The position numbers were made by a program, and so were the translations under genes. Of a stretch of DNA of 46,874 nucleotides, positions 18,263-25,853 are shown in pieces; positions within the stretch are counted from its first letter, which is position 1; every line of letters starts with the position of its first letter. The stretch lies in the IMG/VR virus record IMGVR_UViG_3300021959_000079, positions 1 to 46,874 of that record; one strand, given 5' to 3'. The notes below the pieces were generated by a model. The model was not told the DNA's origin, searched no databases, and saw only the letters and a list, made by a program, of their open reading frames with translations. Origin of the DNA: a virus.

Positions 18263-18853
18263 ATGGCAATACTCTCAGATTTATTAGAACAACGAGTTAA
18301 ACTTCCTGAACAGTATGAAAAAAGAAGTTTTGAAAGTTTAGAGTGGTTCAAACAAAGACTTAGAGTTATTCGTTTAGATCAACAAGACTTGATGTTGGAT
18401 GATGACTTGAAGAGAGAAACTCAAGCATATCCTCGTTTAGGTGAAATGTATATTTATTCTTATGGTGCAAAGTGGGATAAGAAACTACCATACTGGGATA
18501 GATTTCCAGTTGTAATTCCTTACAAATATATGAGTGATGGATGGTATGGTATCAATCTACACTATATTGCACCAAGATACAGAGTAAGATTACTTGATGC
18601 AATGTATGGTTCTATAGAAATAAACGAAACCACAGGTGCTTTCAAAAGAGATGCACTCAGTTATGAAAGATTGATATCTGCAACTGTATTCAGATATGCA
18701 AAACCTTGTATCAAAAGATATCTAATATCACAACTGAAAAGTCCACTATTTCAAGTCCCACCTAAATTTTGGGATATGATTGCACTCTTACCACTACAAG
18801 ACTTCAACATAAATGCAAACACGGTTTATGCAAAAAGTAGGAAACAATTTTAA
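18263..18853 (+). CDS. Conserved phage protein next to gp4, unknown function
   Basis: 196 aa. Motifs: MAILSDLLEQRVKLPEQYEK, then YIYSYGAKWDKKLPYWDRFP (72-91), PVVIPYKY and WYGINLHYIAPRYRVRLLDA (100-119). The 'LPYWDRFP ... G(I/L)NLHY' pattern occurs in structural or packaging proteins of many T4-like marine phages. T4 has the DNA end protector gp2 beside gp4, so that role is one possibility, but I cannot show homology. It starts 16 bp after gp4 and is coupled to the gp54-like gene by TAATG at 18853. Confidence 0.6.
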   Translation: MAILSDLLEQRVKLPEQYEKRSFESLEWFKQRLRVIRLDQQDLMLDDDLKRETQAYPRLGEMYIYSYGAKWDKKLPYWDRFPVVIPYKYMSDGWYGINLHYIAPRYRVRLLDAMYGSIEINETTGAFKRDALSYERLISATVFRYAKPCIKRYLISQLKSPLFQVPPKFWDMIALLPLQDFNINANTVYAKSRKQF

Positions 18854-19623
18854 TGGCTGACAATTATTTACAAAAAGGTTCAATAAACAAATTCAAGTAT
18901 AACTTTGATTTCGGTGCAAGGTCTAATCTTTTTCATGTAGACTTTTTCCTACCACAAATACTTATTTCTCAGAATAGAGATAGAGAGGGTGCAAACAGAC
19001 CAAGAGACATGGGTCTAAGAGTTGAGAAGTGTTCTTTACCTTCTAGAACACTTGAAACAACAGATTACAAAATATGGGGGCCTACCAAACCAAGAGTTTC
19101 AGGTTACAACCATGACACTACTATCGATATGACCTTTTTGTGTGATAGTAGTTTTTACGATAGATTTATTATAGAGGCATGGATGCAAATGATCTATGCA
19201 TCTCCTAATACTTCAGAGAGAGTAAACAGTTCATACCCTATTTTTAGTTATCATAACGAATATGCACAAGGTTCACAAATTATAATTTATCAACTTAGAC
19301 GAGATATGAAAATTGACAGACCTGCACTCAAGTGTACATTGTTCGACACTTATCCGATAAGTTATTCTGCACAAGATTTAGATAAATCGTCAACAGACTC
19401 GTTGATGAGATTTGATGTTACTTTTGCATTTGCAGATTTTACAAATGAGTACACCGATGCACCACCTAGGTCTGCACTAAATAGAGGTAGACTAGCACTT
19501 GATGCACTTATACAAGGTTCAAGTGTACTCGGAAGATTTAACGATTCTGCAAGAAGATTTTCAGATCGTTTGAATAGACTTGACAGTATTGCTGGACAAG
19601 TCAGTGATTTAATTGGTGGATAG
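18853..19623 (+). CDS. 54: Baseplate-to-tail-tube junction protein gp54-like
   Basis: 256 aa (T4 gp54 is 320 aa). Tube-protein-like pattern: LFHVDFFLPQILI (26-38), RVEKCSLPSRTLETTDYKIW, VSGYNHDTTIDMTFLCDSSF (82-101), FIIEAWMQMIYA, IIIYQLRRD, and LFDTYPISYSAQDLD plus FDVTFAFADF near the end. The 'DTYPISYSAxDLD ... VTFAFAD' ending is typical of tail-tube/gp54 proteins. In T4, gp54 starts tail tube polymerisation on gp48. A gp19-type tube paralogue is the alternative. It is coupled by TAATG to the preceding gene and followed 16 bp on by gp26 with SD GAGGAAAA. Confidence 0.65.
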   Translation: MADNYLQKGSINKFKYNFDFGARSNLFHVDFFLPQILISQNRDREGANRPRDMGLRVEKCSLPSRTLETTDYKIWGPTKPRVSGYNHDTTIDMTFLCDSSFYDRFIIEAWMQMIYASPNTSERVNSSYPIFSYHNEYAQGSQIIIYQLRRDMKIDRPALKCTLFDTYPISYSAQDLDKSSTDSLMRFDVTFAFADFTNEYTDAPPRSALNRGRLALDALIQGSSVLGRFNDSARRFSDRLNRLDSIAGQVSDLIGG

Positions 19624-19639
19624 TAAGTGAGGAAAAATT

Positions 19640-20341
19640 ATGGCATTACCAATACAGTCTGCACCAACTTATAGAACCTTATTACCAAGTTCTAATGAAG
19701 AGGTGAAATACAGACCGTTCCTTGTGAAGGAACAAAAACTTTTGATTCTTGCAAGAGAATCAGATGACCAAAAGCAACAGTTAGAGTCAGTAAAGGAACT
19801 GATAACTGCATGTACTTTTGGAGAAATAGATACAGATAAAATTGCAGCCGTTGACTTAGAATGGTTATTTTTACAAATCAGATCTAAGTCAGTAGGTGAG
19901 AACATAACGGTAAATCTGAAGTGTTCAGATACAGAATGTAACGGTACTGGAGAAATCCATATTGACATTGAAGGAGTAAAAGTGACAGGTGAAGCTAGTA
20001 ACGAACCTATAATGATAACTGACTCTGTAGGTGTCAACTTGAAACTTCTAACCGTTGATGGAGTCCAAGATTTGTTTGATAAAACACAAGACGAACAAAT
20101 CATTGGAGTACTAAAAGCAAGTATCGCAAGAATTTTTGATAATGAACAAATTTTTGAAAGGGTGGATATATCAGATAGTGATCTAAATGATTTTATAGAT
20201 AACCTAACAATTGATCAACTACAAAAATTGACCAATTGGTTTGAGAAATCACCTAAAATTAGTTTTGATGCAAGTTACGAATGTAACACATGTGGGAAAC
20301 AAAACACTCGTAGATTAGAGGGTATACAAAGTTTTTTTTAG
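19640..20341 (+). CDS. 26: Baseplate hub assembly protein gp26 (T4_baseplate family), with frameshift site at its end
   Basis: 233 aa (T4 gp26 is 208 aa). N-terminal PAPTYRTLLPS-type start (residues 3-17), then RPFLVKEQKLLILARESDD and LFLQIRSKSVGENI fit the gp26/T4_baseplate family. Four cysteines, C95-x4-C100 and C215-x2-C218 (YECNTCGK), could form one zinc site. The last in-frame codons are AGT TTT TTT TAG, so termination occurs inside a run of eight T. The -1 frame is open through this run and continues into gp51 (see 20332-20360). gp26 is a non-virion or hub-assembly factor in T4. Its place just before the tape measure is that of tail assembly chaperones in other phages. Confidence 0.85.
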   Translation: MALPIQSAPTYRTLLPSSNEEVKYRPFLVKEQKLLILARESDDQKQQLESVKELITACTFGEIDTDKIAAVDLEWLFLQIRSKSVGENITVNLKCSDTECNGTGEIHIDIEGVKVTGEASNEPIMITDSVGVNLKLLTVDGVQDLFDKTQDEQIIGVLKASIARIFDNEQIFERVDISDSDLNDFIDNLTIDQLQKLTNWFEKSPKISFDASYECNTCGKQNTRRLEGIQSFF

Positions 20342-20360
20342 TATGCCTCTCTCATGAGAG
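20332..20360 (+). promoter_or_regulatory. Candidate programmed -1 ribosomal frameshift site joining gp26 to gp51
   Basis: The zero-frame reading AGT TTT TTT TAG gives the heptamer T TTT TTT (20332-20338), a canonical X XXY YYZ slippery site one codon before the gp26 stop. Slipping back one base gives TTA (20338-20340) and then an open frame to 20535. A short hairpin CTCT-CATG-AGAG (20349-20360) begins 10 nt downstream. The first ATG in the -1 frame (20392) has no SD. Confidence 0.65.
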
Positions 20361-20535
20361 TTTGTATAACTATTACAACTCAAACTTTCAGATGATGCAA
20401 CACCACAAGTATTCGTTATCAGAACTTGAAAATATGATTCCTTGGGAAAGAGAAATTTACATAAATCTTCTCATCAAATACCTAAAGGAAGAAGAGGAGA
20501 GGCAAAAGGCTAGAGAAGCCAGAATGAAAAAATAA
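20338..20535 (+). CDS. 51: gp51-like C-terminal extension of gp26 (via -1 frameshift)
   Basis: In the -1 frame relative to gp26 the reading from 20338 to the TAA at 20535 gives 65 aa, for a 298-aa gp26-gp51 fusion. Protein-like sequence begins well before any ATG: VCLSHESLYNYYNSNFQ, then MMQHHKYSLSELENMIPWER and EIYINLLIKYLKEEEE. This resembles the short gp51 proteins of marine T4-like phages (T4 gp51 itself is 249 aa). The first ATG (20392) would give only 47 aa, lacks an SD and would drop the conserved-looking SHESLYNYY. Frameshift expression is therefore the better model. gp51 is a hub assembly catalyst in T4. Confidence 0.65.
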   Translation, partial: LVCLSHESLYNYYNSNFQMMQHHKYSLSELENMIPWEREIYINLLIKYLKEEEERQKAREARMKK

Positions 20536-20556
20536 TAAACTCACGAGGACACAACA

Positions 20557-20943
20557 ATGAGTGAAGCAGTAGAAAATAGAAATGAAGTAAACATCGATCT
20601 TGAGAAATACACCGATCTAATGTTAAAGTTAGACGATGCAAATGACAAGATCAAAGAAATGGAAAAACTAACCAAAGACCTTAAGGTTGCAGCTCTAGAA
20701 GCTAAACCTAAAGAGAAGTTCACATTTGGTTCTTTGTTTATGGATGACAATCATCTCAATGAGAAATCAATCATTGGATTTATATCATTCTTTATGATGG
20801 TGATCTTTGGTATCACTGATCTAGTCACAGGTTACATGGGACAAGATTTAGTAATCTCAGACACTATCTACACTTCCTTCGTGGTGGTTACTTTAGGTTC
20901 ATTCGGTATTGCAGAAGCTGGAAAGGCATTTGGTAAACAATAA
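20557..20943 (+). CDS. Two-TM membrane protein between gp51 and the tape measure
   Basis: 128 aa. Residues 1-50 are charged and helical (IDLEKYTDLMLKLDDANDKI), probably a short coiled coil. Two hydrophobic segments follow, about 71-93 (SIIGFISFFMMVIFGITDLV) and 103-122. The tail is AGKAFGKQ. SD is GAGGA, 9 nt from the ATG. Topology with two TM helices and a charged N-terminus would fit a holin, but a tail-associated membrane protein packed near the tape measure is just as possible. No family recognised. Confidence 0.6.
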   Translation: MSEAVENRNEVNIDLEKYTDLMLKLDDANDKIKEMEKLTKDLKVAALEAKPKEKFTFGSLFMDDNHLNEKSIIGFISFFMMVIFGITDLVTGYMGQDLVISDTIYTSFVVVTLGSFGIAEAGKAFGKQ

Positions 20944-20954
20944 GAGAAAAATAA

Positions 20955-23057
20955 ATGGCTGATAACGACAACGAACTAAGTAAGGTTCTAAAAGAACAGG
21001 CAAAACAACAGAAAGAAGCTGCAAGAGATCTCGCAGAAACAAATCGTGAGATTGATGCAACTACTAGAGAGTTTTCTAGTTCTTTTCAAAAAGTCGTTAA
21101 GGGTTTACAAGAAGTAAATCCTGAATTAGCAAAAACAGTTGCAGAAATTCGTAAGACAACTAAAGATACTCTTGCAGGTGCATTGCAAAAACGAAAGTCT
21201 GAACTAGTTATATCTAACATCGAGTTACTTCAAAAAAAACAAACAATAGAAGCATTTAAAGAAGCAGGTGGTGATCTTGATTTGATAAGAGACACCTTCG
21301 CAAAATACGGTGATAAAGATTTTGATTTTGATACATTTGCAAACATTGAAGCAGAGGTAAAGAGAACTACTGATAGATTTTTTGAAGTACAAAGACAATT
21401 AGGTGAACAGGCAGATAGAATAGGTTTTCTAACACAAACACAAGAAGAAAACAATAAAGAAACAGACAAGTTCATAAAAGAAACTGCAAAATTTTTGAAG
21501 ATAGATCCATCTTCTTCTCTAGAAGATATCCAAAAAAAATTAGATGAAAATTTTCAATTTTATCAGGACTATATTGGTGAAGGACTTATTTCTAAACAAG
21601 ATGGAGATGATGCTCTTGCAGCTATAGACAAGAATAGAGAACTTTATAAAAAATCAAGAATATTACAAGGAGAAGCTTCTCTCTTAGGAGAAGAAATTGC
21701 AGAATTAAACAAAAGTGGTCTTGAACAACAACTTGCACAAGCAGAAGAAGATCAAGAAGAAAACTTAAGACTCCAAAAAGACTTCAACGAAAGAGTAAAG
21801 AAAAACCTCAAAGAATTAAATAATGATAGTAATCCGATAGGTGATTTTGCAGAGGGTCTCAAGGACTTGACTGATGGTGTCATTGATCTAGAAAGTGTAT
21901 TTGATGATGTAGTAAAATACACCAATGCAGTTGGAAAAATATTCGGTAAAAAAGATTTATTTGGAAGTGTCGTCAGTGCTTCTCAGAACTTCTTTGCATC
22001 CGATAATAAACTTGAATTAGCATCTAAAATGTTTAGAGCAAGTATAGTTGGATTAGGAAAATTGTTTACTGGTTTGGCTACAGGATTTGCAACTGTAATA
22101 AAATCCCTCGCTGTTTCTGCTGGATCACTAATCAAAGTTCTTGAAAAAATAGCCGCAGGACTTGGTACGGCTGCAAAAGGTCTAGGAAGAGCATTGATAG
22201 CATTTATTCCAGCTGCACTTGCATTCGTTACTGGTTTATTAGCAACTGCTGCTGGTATGTTAGTAGCTGCATTACCATATATTGCAATAGCAGCTGCAGT
22301 GATTGCTCTTGGTTATGCAGTATACAAAGCAGCAGAATGGATTGAAGAAAAGACAGGTTTCTTCTCTGCACTATGGTCAGGTATATCAACTTCCTTCTCC
22401 ACTGCATTAGGTGGATTGTTTGATTTCTTCGGTGGAATAGGAACCTTCTTTTATGGTCTATTCACCCTCGACTTCGGAATGATGTGGGCAGGTCTGAAGC
22501 AAACTTTTAGTGGTTTTTGGGATGTTATAACATCTCCGTTGCAGGGACTATTTGATTTCTTTAGTGAACTATTCAATTTTGATATATTAGGTTATTTCAA
22601 AAACATAATCAAAGATATACCAGTTATAGGTGGTTTGTTTGGAGGCGGTGAAGAGTTTGATGCACAGAAAGATCTTGCAGATTCTTCAGGTATTCTTACT
22701 CGTGATTGGGGTATGGACACCATTGACACTTCAATGGCTGGAAGAGCATCCGATAAACAGATCCAAGCAATCTTAGATACTGCTGATGTAAGTCCTGCTG
22801 ATCGTGAAACATTAGAAGGTATACTCGCAGATAGAGCTGCAATTAGAGCTGCTGATGAACAAGAACTTGCATATCAACAACAAGCAACAATACTAGCAAC
22901 AGAGTCAGCTGCTGGTACAAGTACACAACAACCAGTGATTGTAACTAATGCACAATCAACAAACAGTTCAACCTCTAATGTCTATCCTTCAGCCCCACAA
23001 ACTAGGAACCAAGACAGATACGGTGCAACTGTTGCTAGCACTCAGTTTGTATACTAG
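20955..23057 (+). CDS. 29: Tail tape measure / hub protein, gp29-like
   Basis: 700 aa (T4 gp29 is 590 aa). N-terminal ~330 residues are highly charged and helical (KEQAKQQKEAARDLAETNRE, EEDQEENLRLQKDFNERVKK), a long coiled coil. About residues 355-463 are hydrophobic and Gly/Ala-rich (VSAGSLIKVLEKIAAGLG, AAALPYIAIAAAVIALGYA), several potential TM helices. The C-terminus has DADQ-rich helices and a low-complexity Ser/Thr tail. This is the tape measure pattern: coiled coil, hydrophobic injection segment, coiled tail. It follows gp26/gp51 directly, as chaperone genes precede tape measures. It ends at 23057, overlapping the 3' end of a minus-strand gene by 23 bp. Confidence 0.8.
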   Translation: MADNDNELSKVLKEQAKQQKEAARDLAETNREIDATTREFSSSFQKVVKGLQEVNPELAKTVAEIRKTTKDTLAGALQKRKSELVISNIELLQKKQTIEAFKEAGGDLDLIRDTFAKYGDKDFDFDTFANIEAEVKRTTDRFFEVQRQLGEQADRIGFLTQTQEENNKETDKFIKETAKFLKIDPSSSLEDIQKKLDENFQFYQDYIGEGLISKQDGDDALAAIDKNRELYKKSRILQGEASLLGEEIAELNKSGLEQQLAQAEEDQEENLRLQKDFNERVKKNLKELNNDSNPIGDFAEGLKDLTDGVIDLESVFDDVVKYTNAVGKIFGKKDLFGSVVSASQNFFASDNKLELASKMFRASIVGLGKLFTGLATGFATVIKSLAVSAGSLIKVLEKIAAGLGTAAKGLGRALIAFIPAALAFVTGLLATAAGMLVAALPYIAIAAAVIALGYAVYKAAEWIEEKTGFFSALWSGISTSFSTALGGLFDFFGGIGTFFYGLFTLDFGMMWAGLKQTFSGFWDVITSPLQGLFDFFSELFNFDILGYFKNIIKDIPVIGGLFGGGEEFDAQKDLADSSGILTRDWGMDTIDTSMAGRASDKQIQAILDTADVSPADRETLEGILADRAAIRAADEQELAYQQQATILATESAAGTSTQQPVIVTNAQSTNSSTSNVYPSAPQTRNQDRYGATVASTQFVY

Positions 23058-23205
23058 ATTTCTTTCTATTATATTTTGTTTTATCTGTATGGACTTGAGT
23101 AAGTCCGTGTGATGGTGTTTTCTTTTGAGTAAATATCTTATCCCAAGCCAAAGAGAACTGTTCGTCTGATACGATTTGAGGTCTTCTCTTTGAACCTTTA
23201 GACAT
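23035..23205 (-). CDS. Small conserved phage protein (MSKGSKRRP family)
   Basis: 56 aa: [17 protein letters not shown], then SLAWDKIFTQKK and a basic tail ending in IQTEC. The start SKGSxxRP and 'F-x(2)-AWDxIF' resemble a small protein widespread in T4-like and other phages, of unknown function. It is the last gene of the minus-strand operon and is coupled to bS21 by TAATG at 23205. Its stop (23035-23037) lies inside the convergent tape measure gene. Confidence 0.75.
   Translation of the reverse strand: MSKGSKRRPQIVSDEQFSLAWDKIFTQKKTPSHGLTQVHTDKTKYNRKKSSIQTEC
23091..23106. other. Hairpin at the convergent junction after the tape measure gene
   Basis: GGACTT-GAGT-AAGTCC, a 6-bp stem with a 4-nt loop, 34 bp after the tape measure stop and inside the opposing 56-aa gene. 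No clear U-tract follows on either strand. It could weakly terminate plus-strand late transcription. Confidence 0.3.
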
Positions 23206-23441
23206 TATCTTTTCCTTCTATAACCGTTTAGTGCTTGTCTTTCCTTTTCTAACTGTCTTTTTCTATTTTGATCTTGCATTTTTTTGTGTTTCTTAGCAGC
23301 TGGTTTTTCGAAAAATTCTCTTTTTCTTACTTCCTCTACGATACCTGCTTTTTCACAAGATTTCTTAAACCTTCTTAGCATCTTATCAAACGGTTCAACA
23401 AATTTAGATTTTGGATTAGTTCTTGGTGTTACACTTGGCAT
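23205..23441 (-). CDS. rpsU: Ribosomal protein bS21 homologue
   Basis: 78 aa, a full-length bS21: [20 protein letters not shown] (14-33), [20 protein letters not shown] (34-53) and a basic C-terminal helix. bS21 sits near the Shine-Dalgarno/anti-SD helix in the 30S platform and helps initiation. Phage bS21 genes are common in pelagiphages and other marine viruses and can be built into host ribosomes, so this is likely a tool to steer host translation. It has an AGGAAAAT SD before the ATG and lies 8 bp downstream of a small ORF, upstream of MSKGSKRRP with TAATG coupling. Confidence 0.95.
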   Translation of the reverse strand: MPSVTPRTNPKSKFVEPFDKMLRRFKKSCEKAGIVEEVRKREFFEKPAAKKHKKMQDQNRKRQLEKERQALNGYRRKR

Positions 23442-23449
23442 AAATTTTC

Positions 23450-23605
23450 CTATAATAAAAAATGTGAAGTCGCCCCTACTGTTATAGCAACCCGCTCTTC
23501 ACCGAAGTCCCCGCATCTAGCTGAACTTCTTACCCCTACTAAGTACCCCCTGTTATCCACGGTCTTAGTCAATGGTAGTACTTTCATAGGACACATTATA
23601 ATCAT
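23450..23605 (-). CDS. Possible small ORF upstream of bS21
   Basis: 51 aa from ATG 23605 (other in-frame ATGs at 23596 and 23587): [20 protein letters not shown], then [20 protein letters not shown] and [11 protein letters not shown]. It fills the gap between gp32 and bS21 in the same direction and ends 8 bp before the bS21 ATG. Its base composition is more GC-rich than its neighbours (GGG and CCC runs), which is odd for this genome. An alternative is a structured RNA leader that controls bS21. No family recognised. Confidence 0.45.
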   Translation of the reverse strand: MIIMCPMKVLPLTKTVDNRGYLVGVRSSARCGDFGEERVAITVGATSHFLL

Positions 23606-23626
23606 ACTACCATCCCAAACATAAAC

Positions 23627-24520
23627 TTACTGTTCAGTTGCAAGTTTACGGAAGTAATCCATAGTATCATCTTCACTATCTTCTAATGATGAGTCAACTG
23701 ATCTGATTACTGGTTCATCTGCAACAGATTCGTTTGCATTTGACCAAGGCACTTCTTCTTCGTCATTCGCAATACTTTCTGCTGTAGAGGTTGCAACACT
23801 ACCAGTGAGACCTAGAACTCTCTCAAATTTTTCTTTGAGTTCTTCGTAGGTTTTGAACTCTGATGGTGCAACGATATCAGCAAGACCATGCACAGAATTA
23901 AACACTTCTGTTAGTCTTGTTTCATCTGTAAAAAGTGGTGAAACTGAATCAAATTCTGATTTGTCGTAGTTCCAATAACCGTCTACTTTTCTGATTTTGA
24001 TTTTGAAGTTAGCACCCTCTCTGAGATCAAAAGGATTTACTGCTTTTTCATCTTCAAATGCAGGTGACATTGCTTCTTTGAGTTGTTCAAAGATTTTCTT
24101 ACCATATTTGAATAAGAAAACTTTACCTTCATTGTCAGGATTTTTTGGATCAGAAACAACAAAGACATTTGAGACATAGTGCAATCTGCGTTTTTGTCTC
24201 CTTGCAATTTCTTTGTTTGCTTCAATTCCAGTATTCCACAACTGAGTGTTGTATTCTGACACTGGGTCTTGTTTATTGAGGGTAGTCAAAGACTTCTCAA
24301 TATACCAACCGCCTGGGCCTTGGAAACCATGATCCCAGTAAGAAACCCAAGGTAATTCCTCTCCCTCTGGCGTAGGTAAAAAACGAACCACTGCAAAACC
24401 ATTACCACTCTTGTCGAGTTCAGGTTTCCAGTATCTATCGTCTGAGTAGGATTTTGTTTCACCTTGAGTTGGTGAAGCAGCGTTCATGGCTGCACGAAGT
24501 TTATCTAATGATGCTGACAT
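23627..24520 (-). CDS. 32: Single-stranded DNA-binding protein gp32
   Basis: 297 aa (T4 gp32 is 301 aa). Basic N-terminus SASLDKLRAAMNAASP (cooperativity region), core OB-fold with WKPELDKSGNGFAVVRFLP (32-50), VSYWDHGFQGPGGWYIEKS (58-76), NVFVVSDPKNPDNEGKVFLF, FKYGKKIF and NPFDLREGANFKIKIRKVDG. An acidic tail (SLEDSEDDTMDYF) ends it, as needed for partner recruitment (gp59, polymerase). The zinc ligands of T4 gp32 (His and three Cys) are not conserved: the whole protein has no cysteine. SD AGGAG precedes the ATG. The neighbours gp59 and gp33 make a T4-type 32-59-33 cluster. Confidence 0.95.
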   Translation of the reverse strand: MSASLDKLRAAMNAASPTQGETKSYSDDRYWKPELDKSGNGFAVVRFLPTPEGEELPWVSYWDHGFQGPGGWYIEKSLTTLNKQDPVSEYNTQLWNTGIEANKEIARRQKRRLHYVSNVFVVSDPKNPDNEGKVFLFKYGKKIFEQLKEAMSPAFEDEKAVNPFDLREGANFKIKIRKVDGYWNYDKSEFDSVSPLFTDETRLTEVFNSVHGLADIVAPSEFKTYEELKEKFERVLGLTGSVATSTAESIANDEEEVPWSNANESVADEPVIRSVDSSLEDSEDDTMDYFRKLATEQ

Positions 24521-24555
24521 TGTATTCTCCTATTGTATTACATTGTATTTGCATT

Positions 24556-25272
24556 TTATCTACTAGATTCTAGACCGAAACCTAGAATCCACCTTTCACT
24601 ATTTTCATAGTAACTAAGATTAGTATAGTCAATTTCCTCTATATCGTCAAGCGACTTTTGGAAATAAACTTTACTATTTTTATACTCTTCTAAAAGAGCA
24701 ATAAATTGAGAACGCTGTGCATCATACACTCTGTCCTCAAGCGTATATTTATATCGATAATGAGTTGAACCTTCATAAACATTACCAACATTTTCTGAAA
24801 AGAGTGCATCAAAACCTAAGAGTGTAATCTCAGTCATTCCTTCCTCTAATGCATATCCCAATGCACTCATTCCAGTAAAGAGGTTCTTGAGTTTCTCTTT
24901 TTTATATATAACTATGTTATCTTGAAAACCAGCTCTATATCCCAAGAAATCTACTTGTCCTTCCCCACCTTGTACAACAAAATGAGTATCCCCCTCTTTG
25001 ACAAAAACATTCTGTTTTTCTTCTGACCACTCAAATCCTGCACGGATAATATCTAACATAGATATGTCTATGGGTTCCCATCCACCAACCACAACTTTGT
25101 TCTTCTCGTAGTATCCTGAGTGGATGATCTCACTCTGCATTGAAATATCCATTGCAAAGAGTAGTTCAGGAATGTATCCATCACGATACACTGCATTACA
25201 CCCCCACCATCTACCGATAGTGTCAAGATTTATTCCTTCTCTACTTCTACCGTTTCCAACTATTGTGAGCAT
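24556..25272 (-). CDS. DUF115/GT42-like protein, possible nucleotide-sugar enzyme
   Basis: 238 aa. Starts with a nucleotide-binding-like strand-loop LTIVGNGRSREGINLD (2-17), then WWGCNAVYRDGYIPELLFAM (22-41) and D-ISMQSEI. Later TGMSALGYALEEGMTEITLL (133-152) and GFDALFSE, then HYRYKYTL. These are the features of DUF115-like and GT42 (sialyltransferase-type) proteins: GNGxS start, NxVY, LLGFD. Cyanophage and pelagiphage genomes have similar genes in the gp32-gp59 cluster. A glycan-transferring role is possible but unproven. Its start overlaps gp59 by 13 nt. Confidence 0.55.
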   Translation of the reverse strand: MLTIVGNGRSREGINLDTIGRWWGCNAVYRDGYIPELLFAMDISMQSEIIHSGYYEKNKVVVGGWEPIDISMLDIIRAGFEWSEEKQNVFVKEGDTHFVVQGGEGQVDFLGYRAGFQDNIVIYKKEKLKNLFTGMSALGYALEEGMTEITLLGFDALFSENVGNVYEGSTHYRYKYTLEDRVYDAQRSQFIALLEEYKNSKVYFQKSLDDIEEIDYTNLSYYENSERWILGFGLESSR

Positions 25273-25853
25273 AATTCAATTAGTCTTTCTTTATACTTTT
25301 TGAAATCATAAGAAATAAAGGATTTGTACTTACTTATTCTGTTTTGTAAATCAGGATAGATAACTTGTTCCCCAATCAGTTTAGACCATGTAGGTAAAAA
25401 CCCCATGATGTCATCCAGTATACACATGGTTTCAATGGAGATACTTTTTCTCATAAACTCTTTGAGTAGAATAGGATGTTGTCCATTCTTTACTTCAATG
25501 ACTTGTTTGATGGTTTTACTTCTAAGTAAGTCAGACACTTCTGTTTCAAACATATAAAAAAGTTTCTGATGTTTCTTCTTCCATTCTATGTATCGTCTAT
25601 CACTTTCCTCATTGAGTAGATCACCTGCCCACAAGTCATGTTGTGATAGATTTGCAACAAAGAAATCTTTCAGTTCTGTTTTATATGTTTTGTATAGTTT
25701 ACCAAAGTGGTATTTGTCTTTTCGTTTGAGAAAAGAATTGATGTCAGCCTTTACTTTACCGTTGTATGTTATAAAGTTATAACTATCTGAATGAAAGTGT
25801 AACTTTATTCCAAGGTACAACTGATATGCATCAAATCCTTCTCTACTGGTCAT
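25260..25853 (-). CDS. 59: Helicase loader gp59
   Basis: 197 aa (T4 gp59 is 217 aa). Similar along its length to T4 gp59: DAYQLYLGIKLHFHSDSYN (8-26), FITYNGKVKA, RKDKYHFGKLYKTYKTELKD (44-63), FFVANLSQHDLWAGDLL and FMRKSISIETMCILDDIMGF. gp59 binds gp32-coated forks and loads the gp41 helicase. It is next to gp32 as in T4, with a DUF115-like gene between. Coupled by TAATG to the downstream 96-aa gene. Confidence 0.9.
   Translation of the reverse strand: MTSREGFDAYQLYLGIKLHFHSDSYNFITYNGKVKADINSFLKRKDKYHFGKLYKTYKTELKDFFVANLSQHDLWAGDLLNEESDRRYIEWKKKHQKLFYMFETEVSDLLRSKTIKQVIEVKNGQHPILLKEFMRKSISIETMCILDDIMGFLPTWSKLIGEQVIYPDLQNRISKYKSFISYDFKKYKERLIELCSQ

Noticed and set aside
20557-20943. Firm holin call for the two-TM protein
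   Set aside because: Topology alone is not enough and the gene lies among tail assembly genes rather than next to the lysin.
23460-23626. Possible tRNA in the GC-richer region upstream of bS21
   Set aside because: I could not draw a cloverleaf with a T-loop consensus and acceptor pairing; a small ORF explains it better.
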